64,000 nt of DNA from Spisula solida (Eukaryota > Mollusca > Bivalvia > Venerida > Mactridae), in contig OX365955.1 in NCBI GenBank assembly GCA_947247005.1, forward strand, positions 19,077,322 through 19,141,321, given 5' to 3'. A model generated the notes under the pieces. It worked only from the letters and a program-made list of their open reading frames with translations, ran no database searches and was not told the DNA's origin. Shown here piece after piece: positions 38,301-46,716 of this stretch. Within the stretch, counting starts at the first letter, position 1; every line of letters starts with the position of its first letter. A program made the position numbers and the translations under genes.

Positions 38301-38334
38301 ATAAATATTACCTTGATACTTCAAAAAGAGCCAT
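23347..38334 (-). CDS. DDX51: DDX51-like DEAD-box ATP-dependent RNA helicase
   Basis: Nucleolar RNA helicase; the family acts in 60S ribosomal subunit and 28S rRNA maturation (yeast Dbp6). Fifteen coding exons join in phase to 772 aa: 38334-38312, 34501-33892, 31959-31809, 31417-31272, 30629-30513, 29874-29813, 29334-29226, 29044-28910, 28563-28302, 26773-26676, 26250-26135, 25739-25623, 24859-24694, 23890-23756, 23418-23347. Exon 1 encodes only MALFEVS plus part of an Arg, like the vertebrate MALF start. Exon 2 is acidic with Lys-rich runs ([22 protein letters not shown]), likely nucleolar signals. Motifs: Q region FFPVQKQVIP; motif I APTGSGKT (294-301); VATPGR; DEAD (409-412); SAT (458-460); [20 protein letters not shown] (from 682). 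A non-conserved acidic insert between the two RecA lobes holds a 13-aa tandem repeat (28335-28412). Intron 1 (3.8 kb) carries a 3.1-kb fold-back element. Confidence 0.95.
23925..24170. repeat. dispersed repeat with 'TGTGGGTATTAAATTTCGTGG' wording
   Basis: Begins ACTGTAAAATCACATATTTT and carries GTGGGTATTAAATTTCGTGG, then TTCGTGGGGACGTAGTTCGTGG. A diverged copy starts at 46606. It lies in a DDX51 intron. I do not know its class. Confidence 0.55.
24835..24926 (-). repeat. two tandem copies of a 3' splice site plus exon start (DDX51 exon 13)
   Basis: On the minus strand CTTTTTGCTTGTTTAG|ACTTGTATGTTC followed by GATTC(A/G)ATGGCA occurs twice with a 46-bp step (exon starts at 24905 and 24859). 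The copy at 24859 continues the helicase motif V. The copy at 24905 runs into GCA TAG straight after the duplicated codons, so its use would stop translation inside the helicase core. Confidence 0.85.
25195..25460. repeat. minisatellite in a DDX51 intron
   Basis: Repeats of GACTCACCGACTCACCGAGC followed by CACTAACCCTCT, a 32-bp higher-order unit built of GACYCACY-like words. The left part is degenerate and the right part (25340-25445) nearly perfect. Confidence 0.8.
26900..27085 (-). mobile_element. degenerate tRNA-derived SINE
   Basis: Carries GCTATGCTGAGCGTCAAGCA and, at 27040-27078, the reverse complement of a box A-like CGATAGCCTAGTGGTAGAGT. The same body wording is seen in the SINE at 11171-11375. 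It is strongly decayed and lies in a DDX51 intron. Confidence 0.5.
27460..28240. repeat. two dispersed bivalve-type repeats with GACGGACAGAC / GACAGACAGAC runs
   Basis: 27460-27700 contains GTTGCCATAGCAACC and ends in GACGGACAGACTGACGGACG. 27950-28240 contains GTGACCTTGACCTTTGACCT and ends in CCGACAGACAGACAGACCGA and GATGGGGGGGCATAC. Neither shows coding capacity. Both lie in one DDX51 intron. Confidence 0.55.
28335..28412 (-). repeat. in-frame 39-bp tandem duplication in the DDX51 coding region
   Basis: The word CATGTG(A)TGTGGCCACGCC starts at 28335 and again at 28374. On the minus strand this gives two copies of the 13-residue unit [13 protein letters not shown] in the linker between the helicase lobes. 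The copies differ by one silent-looking base. Confidence 0.85.
29938..30122. mobile_element. MITE family B, copy 2 (right end lost)
   Basis: Begins CAGGGTTTCATTTGACTCGG and follows the family to TTCAGAAGCTAGTG. There it stops without the expected GGAACCCCT and abuts a truncated family A MITE. It lies in a DDX51 intron. Confidence 0.7.
30125..30292 (-). mobile_element. MITE family A, copy 3 (truncated)
   Basis: Only about 168 bp of the family remain, ending ATGTCAAATTCTCTGTGTTATA. The other end is missing and the junction is exactly at the truncated end of the family B copy, so one deletion probably removed both ends. Confidence 0.7.
30880..31022. mobile_element. single end of the 5295-6117 fold-back family
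   Basis: TTTTCTGTGCTCGACTGGTT then AAGTTGAGTGCTGCCTTCCC and GACTTAATATAATATTTTTT match the right terminal repeat of the element at 5295-6117. No partner end was found nearby. Confidence 0.6.
32211..33759. mobile_element. non-autonomous hAT-like element with visible target-site duplication
   Basis: Ends CAGGGCTCACACTG and CAGCGTGAGCCCTG are inverted repeats of about 14 bp with one mismatch. The flanks carry a perfect 7-bp direct repeat GATATAG at 32204-32210 and 33760-33766. CAGGG ends and TSDs of this size fit the hAT superfamily, whose usual TSD is 8 bp. The 1549-bp interior has no transposase. The element lies in the DDX51 intron between exons 2 and 3. Confidence 0.8.
34620..34900. other. 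short repeat-like stretch in DDX51 intron 1
   Basis: Contains a box B-like GGGTTCAAACCAGG near 34653 and no convincing box A. It could be the relic of a SINE; nothing else is recognised. Confidence 0.25.
34924..38032. mobile_element. 3.1-kb fold-back transposon with about 550-bp inverted arms
   Basis: The left arm (34924-35470) and right arm (37483-38032) are near-identical inverted copies. Both ends read CAATGGGGATAACGTATAGA and differ at one base within the first 40. The flanks share ATATA on each side, a possible TSD. Each arm holds several copies of the motif ATACCCCTGACGG near the end, reminiscent of subterminal transposase-binding sites. An 80-codon frame in the left arm (35146-35388) reappears as 62 codons in the right arm; it looks accidental. 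No transposase. The element fills most of DDX51 intron 1. Confidence 0.85.
36149..36889. mobile_element. inner fold-back element nested in the 3.1-kb element
   Basis: A second palindrome centred near 36510. CCATTGTTTTGTTTGCCTCT with GTCCGCCATTTTGTT at 36385-36420 pairs with AAACAAAATGGCGGACAGAG at 36631-36655, and CCCTGCGTTCAAGGAA at 36149 pairs with TTCCTTGAACGCGGGGC at 36818. The word CCCTGCGTTCAACGAAG and its complement recur six or more times. No coding capacity. Confidence 0.7.
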
Positions 38335-38489
38335 AGTGAGAATTTAACACTTGTTTTAAAATGAAATTGGATAGTTCACATTTCTCTCATCATGGGCGCA
38401 GACATCTTTGTTTTTCGATTTGTGGAAAAGAACCAAGATCTTCCGAAACGTCGACCAATCAAATTCCGACAAATTCATTTCCTGTTTGA
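38335..38489. promoter_or_regulatory. shared bidirectional promoter of DDX51 and FICD
   Basis: Only 155 bp separate the DDX51 ATG (minus, 38334) from the first in-frame FICD ATG (plus, 38490), or 269 bp if the FICD start is at 38604. The interval has a CCAAT box (CGACCAATCAAA, 38452-38463), an ETS-like TTTCCTG and no TATA box, as is usual for divergent housekeeping promoters. Confidence 0.65.
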
Positions 38490-41400
38490 GTGACCTTAAC
38501 CTATCATGTCAACATGATAACGTGTGAGAAAGATAAATTTTCAACTGTCATTCCGTCCAAACTACGGATCGGGAAATGTTTAGCGAAGACATCGGAGTAT
38601 AAAATGTCTATCTTGACGTTACTACTGATTATAGTGCTGTCTGGGTTGACTCTAGCTTATTTTATGTCACATATGCCGGTGATGTTGGTTACCATTTTAG
38701 AAGGGAAACGTCAGATTACGTCATCAGAAAGAGTATTATCTACTGCAGGAACATCTGTCATGAAGAGAAGTCGACAACAATCCGTTCCAACAAATTCAGG
38801 TTGTTATCAGTAATTAATATCACTTTTGAAGTTTTCAGCAGTCTGGTTTAACGCCTTCCCCCAAAAAATGGAATCCCGTAGCCAGTGCTAACAAAATAAA
38901 AGAAACACGCGATCAAGTTAGCTCATTCGACGAAGAATATTTATATGTACCTCATGCAATTGAAAATATTCACTTTCGTCTGATATTATGAGATATATTC
39001 CTTATTTCCTTCACGAAATGTCAATATCTAGTACATCGTCGGTGCCATTCTGCCATTTGGTGTCGTCACTAAACCACGCCTCCAGACAAATATTAAATTA
39101 CATTTAAGGGGATGGGGTAGACGAGCAAGAGTTCGATGAAAGTGTTGCCAAGCTATGATAAATATGCTTTATTAATGCGTATTTGTTGATTAACTCTAAG
39201 GGTATATATAGTACATTGTAATGCTATGTTTGTAATGTCCACCAACTTTTAATTTGAAGAAAAAAACGCTTTCTGAAAACATGCCCTATCGCACTATATA
39301 ATGCCCTTAAGTGTTTCTACAAAGTGGGAGTGACTCAAGTCAAGGCTTCCAAATTGATCATTTTGCATTTAACGTCAACCGTTGCACGTTTTCCTCGTGG
39401 CAAATCAGTAATATTTACAAACCAGTGACATTCCTTAGCTACTCACTTGGATCGGTGCACGAGTTTATCGTGTGCAAATAGTGGGCCGATGTGTTAAAAA
39501 TAACAAAATCAACTGACCGTAAGGGGAAAATACAGGGTTTCCCATATAAAAACTCAACTTGGGGCGTGGTTTGTGAAGAGACAGAATGGCGCCGACGATG
39601 TACTAGATATTGAACTTTGAGAAGTAAATCACGAATAGTTCGCGTAAATTCAGGCAAATATATCGATTGTCGATAAGATTGGGTACATTTAAGTTTTCTT
39701 CGTCAAATGAGCAAACTTGATCGCTTGTATCTTTTATTTTGTTAGCACTGGCTATGGGATTCCATTTTTGAGGGGGGGAAGGCGTTGCGTTCCTTTAGTA
39801 TTATATATACGTATAGAGTCATTTGTGATGGACCGACTGGTATAATATTTTATTGGTAGAACTTCAAATTCCTGTGCAGCCACACACCTGGGGATTTTTA
39901 CTTTTCCTACCCAGATGGTGAAATCCCTGCAACATGTCCAAACCCTATACCTTACGGCAATATTTGGCGCGAAACAAAAGCTCACACTCACCTGGCAGTT
40001 GGGGGAAATCAGACGGATAAAATCATGGAACGATAACCCCTGCCCTTTCCCGGGGCGGGGGCATGGTTTCAATTGACTGGTGCATATTAAACAGGGTGCA
40101 AAATGTGCAACCAGACCGGGTCTTGAACCTGGGACTGTTTGCTAACACGCCGAATGTCCTACCGACTGAACTAGCCGGCTGCTTACACAAGTTTCTCCCC
40201 TATTAGTAATTAAATACTATACACACTTACTACATTAATCTATTTTTAGATTTTGGAATTATCAGATCTATTATATTGCCTGAGATCTGTATAATACACA
40301 GAATGGCATATCATATACAGATCTATACATTTTGTAAGCGTATCAATTGATACATAAATCGGGATATTGCGTAAAAAATATTCCTATTTTACTTACATGG
40401 CATGTCCTCATTTGTGTCTCGACCCATACACCAATCTGAATAATATGTGTATGATTTATAAAAGGGAAGGATACACAAATCGGGTGATATAATAGAACAG
40501 ATTATGTCATTGTCAATGTTCACTGACACGTCCAGCTGATTGACAACAGAGGTCTGTTGCTTAACAAAAGTGCTTATACATGAGTAATCATAGCGGTTTG
40601 CTAGGAAACAGTCTGACATTCTTGTACATTGTAAAAAGATAGATGGAAAGCATACTACAATGTACATACACAGGGCTTTTTTTCACTATATACGAGGGGC
40701 CTATATTAGGCCCCTTCACAATTTGCTATAGGCCCCTTTCACAAACCTAAAAGGCCCCTTAATTCACAATTAGAATTTGCGTCATGGTTTTTGTAAAGTC
40801 AACTTCACAAAGCACCAAACAAACAAATCACAGATAACAGTCATATATTCCTGTACAGAACTTGATATAAAGTATAATATCATAGATACATGCATGTTTG
40901 GGAAAAGTTGACAAAAAATGAACTAACATCTGAAAATTTTTGTATCATAATCTGATGATTTATCGCGTTAAGTTCTTCACAATTTGAAAAGTTTCCGCGT
41001 CTAGTTTTTCACAATTTTGAGAATTTTCGCGCTAATTTTTCACAAAACAAAAGGGCTTGGGCCTCTCCACAATTCAGCAAAAAAAAGCTCTGATACATGT
41101 AGGCCTATTGCCCTGGTTCATATGGCGAGATCTCTAGTGAGAGTGAGCATAAAATAGCATAAAAAGTGCTACCAACTGCATGGTTAAAATTGGTTACCAA
41201 TACGCTCCCTACAGCGCTTTGATTTCCACTTAACCGTTACAATTCACACGCTGCTTAAAATACTAGAATATTTTGATATTTGACCTTTACAAAACTGATG
41301 CGAACCCTGATACACATTTTCTTGGCTGATGAAAGTTTACTTGTTTGTATACAGAGAGAGGTATAGCAGAGAGTTTAGTGACCATGAAGACTACGTGTTG

Positions 41401-43580
41401 AAAGGTTTAAACCAGTACACACACTCTGTCTGAGGTTTAAATATTTCATGGTTCTATTGACTGGTCATTATTTGTTTGTTTCAATCAATATGATAAACTG
41501 ATATTGCGAGAGTTTTAATATATAATACAACTTTCAAGTCATTCTTTTAACACACAAGCGTTTTATATACAATGCATTTAAAAACCCGTTTACATTGTCA
41601 AATTTGCCTCGCTGTACGGTGGTTTTGGATTCTCCTGTCTAAAAAAAGCAATAGCGCTAATACTCTAGCGATAATGCAGAGCCTAGAAGCGATTTATTTC
41701 GGGCGAGGCAATTGGAGAGTAGGTTACCAACAAATGTTCACTGATACCTAATCGTTGCACAGCAAAGCGCTATTATTGATCAAGCTCCACTGAAGCAATC
41801 CGTTGCCCAAGAAAGTTCTTGACTTGTCACTTGCAAAGCACTTAGAAGCAGTATGCTATAAGTGAGAACTCATCAACAGTGAAATAAACTCGCTACAGGC
41901 TCCAGGAGCCCATTGCATTGAAGGCTTTGTAAGGTGTTACCTTCTGTTCAATTTAACAAAGAAGACATTGATTATGGAGCAGTGCTAATTAACACTTCAG
42001 GCAATATGCTCCTGACCAGTTTTCAACTCTTCATTTTTTGTTGGCTGACTTGAACAACATTTTTCAGCTTTAAACATGTTAAAATGCTATAATGTGTTTC
42101 TTTTAATTATGGTTATTCATCTTGATCATTACAAATTATTCTCATGTACCGCAACCTCCATTCTCCCATAGTCTTTAAACCCAAAACAATGAACAACACC
42201 AAATGTAATTTGGTAAGAGCGTCTGGACCGATCGACCTAACATGTTAAAAATTAATGTTAAAACAATATGTTTCTTTTAATTTATGGCTATTCATCTTGA
42301 TCATTAATTACAAAATAGAACTGAATAAAAGCAAAATGTTTTTAACTTTTTCTACCTTCAATTTGAAATTATCCATTGATTCCTATGAGGCTATGAAAGC
42401 TTAGCATTGAGTGGTTAATGTATGAGAAATGTCATGGAACATGATTTTGGTGCTCATGTAACACTGACCAATTCTGTTTTTCTTTTCAGACATCGAAAAA
42501 GAAGCTGTAGCGGCAATGAATATAGCTTTAGATTTCGAAGCACAGGGAAAACACGATAAAGCATATAAGCTCTTTCAACATGCATTAAATCTAGACCCAT
42601 CACATGCAGATATTCTGACAGCGTTCGGTGAATTTTTGGAACACCATGAGAAAGATATTGCTAAAGCGGAACAATTATACAGTAAAGCTTTACTGTTACA
42701 ACCAGATCATTCAAAAGCTCTTCAGAACAAAAAACGTATATTACCAATTGTTGAGGAAATCGATCAAAGAATGTATAATGCCATTGATAAGAAGTTGAAT
42801 TTATTGTATAAAGTGCCGAACAATCATCCAGGATTACGTCGACAGAAACGCGAGTCGTATTACCAACATATTTATCATACAAATGCCATAGAAGGAAATA
42901 CTTTAACTCTAGCACAGACACGGTCTATAGTGGAGACTGGGATAGCTATTGGGGGTAAATCTCTTGTTGAACAGCAGGAAGTGTTAGGGTTAGACTTAGC
43001 TTTAAGTTACGTGAATAATACTTTGTTAGGAAGGATTGGCTCTATCACGATAGATGATCTCTTACAAATACACAAACGTGTTCTAGGTTTTGTTGATCCA
43101 ATTGAAGGCGGTCGATTCCGTCTGACACAAGTGTTTGTATCCGACTGGGTACCACCCCCACCAGAGGAAGTGCCATCATTGATGAAAGAATTTGTGGATT
43201 GGTTGAACTCTGAGGAAGCTCTTGGCATGCATCCAGTTGAGTACGCAGCCATTGCTCATTATAAACTTGTTGTGATTCATCCTTTTTATGATGGCAATGG
43301 AAGAACTTCAAGGTTACTAATGAATCTTATTTTAATGCAAGCGGGGTTTCCCCCGGTGACTGTTAAAGTTGAAGACAGAGCTCGGTATTATGAGACATTA
43401 AATGATGGAAATCTCGGAGACTTACGTTCATTTATACGTTTTATAGCTGAATGTACAGAAAGAACGTTAGATGAATTCCTTTTAGCCAGTCTGGAAAATG
43501 CAGCATCAGTGTTACCTCAAATTTCTAGTTATGTACCTAATAATTCCAGATCTGATAGAGTTATATACGCTGAACCTTAG
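38490..43580 (+). CDS. FICD: FICD, ER-resident Fic-domain protein adenylyltransferase
   Basis: AMPylates and de-AMPylates the ER chaperone BiP (family knowledge). Two exons, 38490-38799 and 42490-43580, joined in phase give 466 aa (human 458). Seen in order: a short N-terminus; a single membrane anchor at about residues 40-58 (SILTLLLIIVLSGLTLAYF); two TPR-like units (AYKLFQHALNLDPSHADILT, AEQLYSKALLLQPDHSKAL); the inhibitory helix TNAIEGN with Glu238; and the catalytic Fic motif HPFYDGNGRTSR from His367. All catalytic and inhibitory residues are intact. The start could be 38490, 38514 or 38604 (MSILTLL, directly before the anchor). Intron 1 (3.7 kb) holds a fold-back element, a SINE and a CAGGGC-ended MITE. 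The last codons and stop are tandemly duplicated downstream. Confidence 0.95.
38850..39786. mobile_element. fold-back element in FICD intron 1
   Basis: AACGCCTTCCCCCAAAAAAT at 38850 pairs with ATTTTTGAGGGGGGGAAGGCGTT-type sequence ending at 39786. Pairing continues through CCGTAGCCAGTGCTAACAAA and GCCATTCTG...AAACCACGCC, giving arms of about 230 bp (38850-39080 and 39562-39786). No coding region. Flanks were not resolved for a TSD. Confidence 0.75.
40105..40185 (-). mobile_element. tRNA-derived SINE head
   Basis: On the minus strand GCCGGCTAGTTCAGTCGG (box A-like) is followed after about 40 nt by GGTTCAAGACCCGG (box B). The order and spacing are tRNA-like but the acceptor stem does not pair, so I call it a SINE head and not a tRNA gene. 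Confidence 0.6.
40671..41092. mobile_element. hAT-like MITE, CAGGGCTTTTTTT ends
   Basis: Starts CAGGGCTTTTTTTCAC and ends AAAAAAAGCTCTG, a 13-bp inverted repeat with one mismatch. The interior contains several GGCCCCTT and TTCACAAT words, suggesting short internal repeats. It lies in FICD intron 1. A clear TSD was not seen. Confidence 0.6.
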
Positions 43581-43633
43581 GTTATATACCTAATAATTCC
43601 AGATCTGACAGAGTTATATATGCTGAGAATTAG
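43528..43633 (+). repeat. 53-bp tandem duplication of the FICD C-terminal codons plus stop
   Basis: ACCTAATAATTCCAGATCTGA occurs at 43535 and 43588. The first unit ends with the FICD stop (43578-43580). The second unit, six or so mismatches away, starts directly after it and again ends in TAG at 43631-43633. The extra copy is untranslated. Confidence 0.85.
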
Positions 43634-44509
43634 TAGCATACAATCACATCGTACTTGGTACTTGAAAAGTATCTAGTCTTTCAATGTTGTAGACCTTGAG
43701 AATTATATGTCTGTTTCCCATCACTCACTGGGTTTTATAGATCATCTACATGTAGGAGCTTTGATCTTTTGCAGGAGTGCCACTAGTCACTGAATCTCTT
43801 TGTATACTTTAATCACTCTTCTACCAAAATTTGGAATTTTATAGACCTTGGGTGGTATTCATTATTGATCTTATTTACTGGTAATTGGAGAATAAGGATA
43901 GCCAGTCATATCGTCTGTTACTGGCCAAGAGTTTAATATGATGTGATCTGATAGGTTGTCCTTATCCTTAAGTCAAATAAGATTAATATTGAATACCACC
44001 CTTGTATTAATTCAATGAAAGATTGAACTTTCATAAAAATTCATAGGGATTAAAGGCCCTGTCACACATAACCAATACCACTGGTGAATGGGACTTCCGC
44101 TAAATTCCTTCTCATTAGTACCAGGTATATGTACACTGTCTATCGTTGGTGGTGTTCTTATGGATGCGTCTGTTTCAATTAGTTTTGTTAAGACGTCACA
44201 AAATTAGTGATTTCTCTATTTGTCCTGCGTCGTGACATAATTTGTTTTGTGTAACGGGGCCTTGAATAGGGAATTTCAGAGGTCAGAGGGTCAATAGATT
44301 CTGTGTTTTTGTTAAAAGTTTGTATGTATTTGTATATAATTATAGAGGAAGACCAGTCAATATGTTCAACACGTCATAGATTAAAATACTTGGGAAACAG
44401 ACATATAATACTTTTACTTGATATTGGTATTTGTGTGCATAGCATAATAGTTTATATACATATATATCTACATACTGGTAAATGTTACATGTTATTTATT
44501 TTCTGTTTT

Positions 44510-44532
44510 TGTTGTTGTTGTTGTTGTTGTTG
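44510..44532 (+). repeat. (GTT)n microsatellite
   Basis: About seven and a half GTT units in the presumed FICD 3' UTR or just beyond. The stretch 43634-44590 holds no other feature I recognise. Confidence 0.9.
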
Positions 44533-44590
44533 AACAATTAATGTTAAGTTTGCTGTTAATGTTACTGAGTATTTGTGATATAATATCATA

Positions 44591-45005
44591 CAGTGCCCAC
44601 CAAAAATAAGTACACAGAACTTTGAAAAATTAAACTTGGTTAAATCATTCAATACCTGCTTGCCAGATGCTCACAATTATACTAGTTTCCAAAACTACAG
44701 TTCCCAAATGAGTCAAAAAAGAGAGATAAATAAAGATGAAGATGTATTGAATAAAAATACCCTTTTAATCCAATAGGGAATTTTCTCATCTTTTTATGAT
44801 AAAAGTTACCTTTCCAGCGAAACACTGAAACTTGATATTTTGCATCCAGGGTACCACCATTGAATCAAGTTATGGTCTTTACACTTACAAACAAATATAT
44901 TCCTTGTCTTCAGAAATTGGGTTGCTTCACTGTTCTGCAAATAGTGTTATTACAGACAAGTAAATGGGGAAATAACATCTGTATAGTTATTTTTGGTGGG
45001 CAGTG
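44591..45005. mobile_element. mariner-like MITE
   Basis: Ends CAGTGCCCACCAAAAATAA and TTATTTTTGGTGGGCAGTG are inverted repeats with one mismatch. Both are flanked by TA (44589-44590 and 45006-45007), the Tc1/mariner target. About 415 bp, no transposase. Confidence 0.75.
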
Positions 45006-45093
45006 TATATGTTGTTAATGTGTTTATAGTTTTGTGTACATGGTGCTTTAATCATTCTGTGTGTAATAGTAGGAGTTACAGACGTACAAGCAC

Positions 45094-45602
45094 TGTCCCA
45101 GTAAATCTATGTCAAGGTCCTAAACCACAGCGACAAATATAACGTAATGTGTCTAGAATTGATTTGTAAAACAGACATGGAAGTTGTAGTGACGCCTATT
45201 ACACTTGTGGGTTGTACATCCACCATATCTACTGCGCCATGCTCCAGTGGGGTTTTCATTCTTCTCGCAACTATTCTATGATGCACGAAGACAGTGACTT
45301 TTTCACAATTGTGTATCAGCAAATGGTTCAATGCCATTGTGTACATAATTGATTACAATGGGCAATACTTCAAGAAGGTTAAAACGTCATTCGCGGTATG
45401 ACGTTCTAACATTGACGTGGATTGCGCTGCACATGCATACCATGTGTTATAATAATGTTAATAATTATTTTATTTCTTGACACATTTGCATGAAATTTCG
45501 GATACCTGCTGAGTACATATTTATTAGATATCTGTGAAAATTTGAAGTTAATCCTGTGAATACATTTTATGTAATAAGCAAAGTACACGATTTACTGGGA
45601 CA
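45094..45602. mobile_element. MITE with TGTCCCAGTAAATC ends
   Basis: A perfect 14-bp inverted repeat: TGTCCCAGTAAATC at 45094-45107 and GATTTACTGGGACA at 45589-45602. A 79-codon minus frame inside (45107-45346) shows no recognised domain. No TSD was resolved. Confidence 0.65.
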
Positions 45603-45793
45603 ACCCTCGTATTATTGTTGAATTTTCTTTATGTATATTTGTTTAGAATCCTGTAATTTGTATTGAGTACTGGTAACATCATCAAATATGTTTAGGGTAA
45701 TTTAAAAGACTAACTCAATCAAAAGAAATAACAAAAACATATAATATGCAGTACTTGTTGGAAAGACTTTCATTCAAATATTTCTGCAATTTT

Positions 45794-45958
45794 CAGGGGT
45801 TCCATTTGACTTGGGAGTAGGAGTTTTGACCCTTGAAATTTCCAAAAACCCAAGTTTTGACCCTTAATATTTTGGTTTGAAGGGTCATTTTCTCTTAAAA
45901 TCATTGGTATTTTGCCTATAAAATAGTAAAATTTAGTCAGAAGTATCAAAAACCCCTG
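45794..45958. mobile_element. MITE family B, copy 3 (complete)
   Basis: Starts CAGGGGTTCCATTTGAC and ends AAAAACCCCTG, the most complete set of ends in the family. The CAGGGG terminus is hAT-like. Same body as 16489-16681. Confidence 0.75.
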
Positions 45959-46398
45959 ATTTTATATTAGTACAGATACTATGTACAGAACATGTTACAC
46001 TACTACATGTTTTTGTGCTGTATAGACTGACAATTTTCATTATATGTTGTAATACCAGTATGTGACCGGGTATCCAATCTATATAGGTTTTATCTATTTT
46101 ACTCCATTCAGGTCTAGTATAGTATGACATGTTACATATAGTATGACATGTTATGTATATGGCATGATTCTCATATAGGTATCGATATGTACAGAAATTC
46201 CAGATGGTGTATCTATACAAACTTTGGTGCAATATTGGTCACTTTTATTATCACTTTATTCTATTAGTGGCCGTCAAACTGTGTCTCATTATTATAAAAC
46301 CGGTGTGATGTATGTGTATACTTGAATGATATTATCGAAGTGCTATGGCTATAGATTAGAAAATTTATATTGAACATTCATTGTGCTTGTATGTACTA

Positions 46399-46566
46399 CA
46401 GTAAAGTTCCACTAATAAGACCACTTTGATTATTTTGAAATCATGCAGATTTTTGCCAGTTTAAGGTCCCAAAAGTATTAAATTTAGAACAAAAAAGGTC
46501 CGCTAATAAGACCGATTTGCTATTAAGACCACCTTTTTGACTGGTCTTATTAGTGGAACTTCACTG
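46399..46566. mobile_element. Tigger/pogo-like MITE
   Basis: CAGTAAAGTTCCACTAATAA and its inverted partner TTATTAGTGGAACTTCACTG end the element, flanked by TA on both sides (46397-46398, 46567-46568). 168 bp, non-coding. Confidence 0.75.
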
Positions 46567-46605
46567 TAATTATATTGTATGCATTGTACTACTGTCAAAT
46601 CAGTT

Positions 46606-46716
46606 TATCACATATTCTCGTGGGTATTAAATTTCATGGATTTGATGAAAATGGTCTTTCGTGGGGTCGTAAGTTCGCAGATTACAAAACATGGAAGGGT
46701 AAACCAAGGTTTTGTT
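46606..46716. repeat. copy of the 'GTGGGTATTAAATTT' dispersed repeat, cut by the 4.4-kb element
   Basis: Matches 23930-24040 (GTGGGTATTAAATTTCATGG, TCTTTCGTGGGGTCG, GGGTAAACC) and ends where the TATGTGGCCGCGACTGCGAC terminal repeat begins. The rest of the repeat is not recognised on the far side. Confidence 0.5.

Noticed and set aside
45107..45346. 79-codon minus frame with KTPLEHGAVDMVDVQ-like text
   Set aside because: Sits inside a MITE with perfect 14-bp ends; no family recognised and no splice support.
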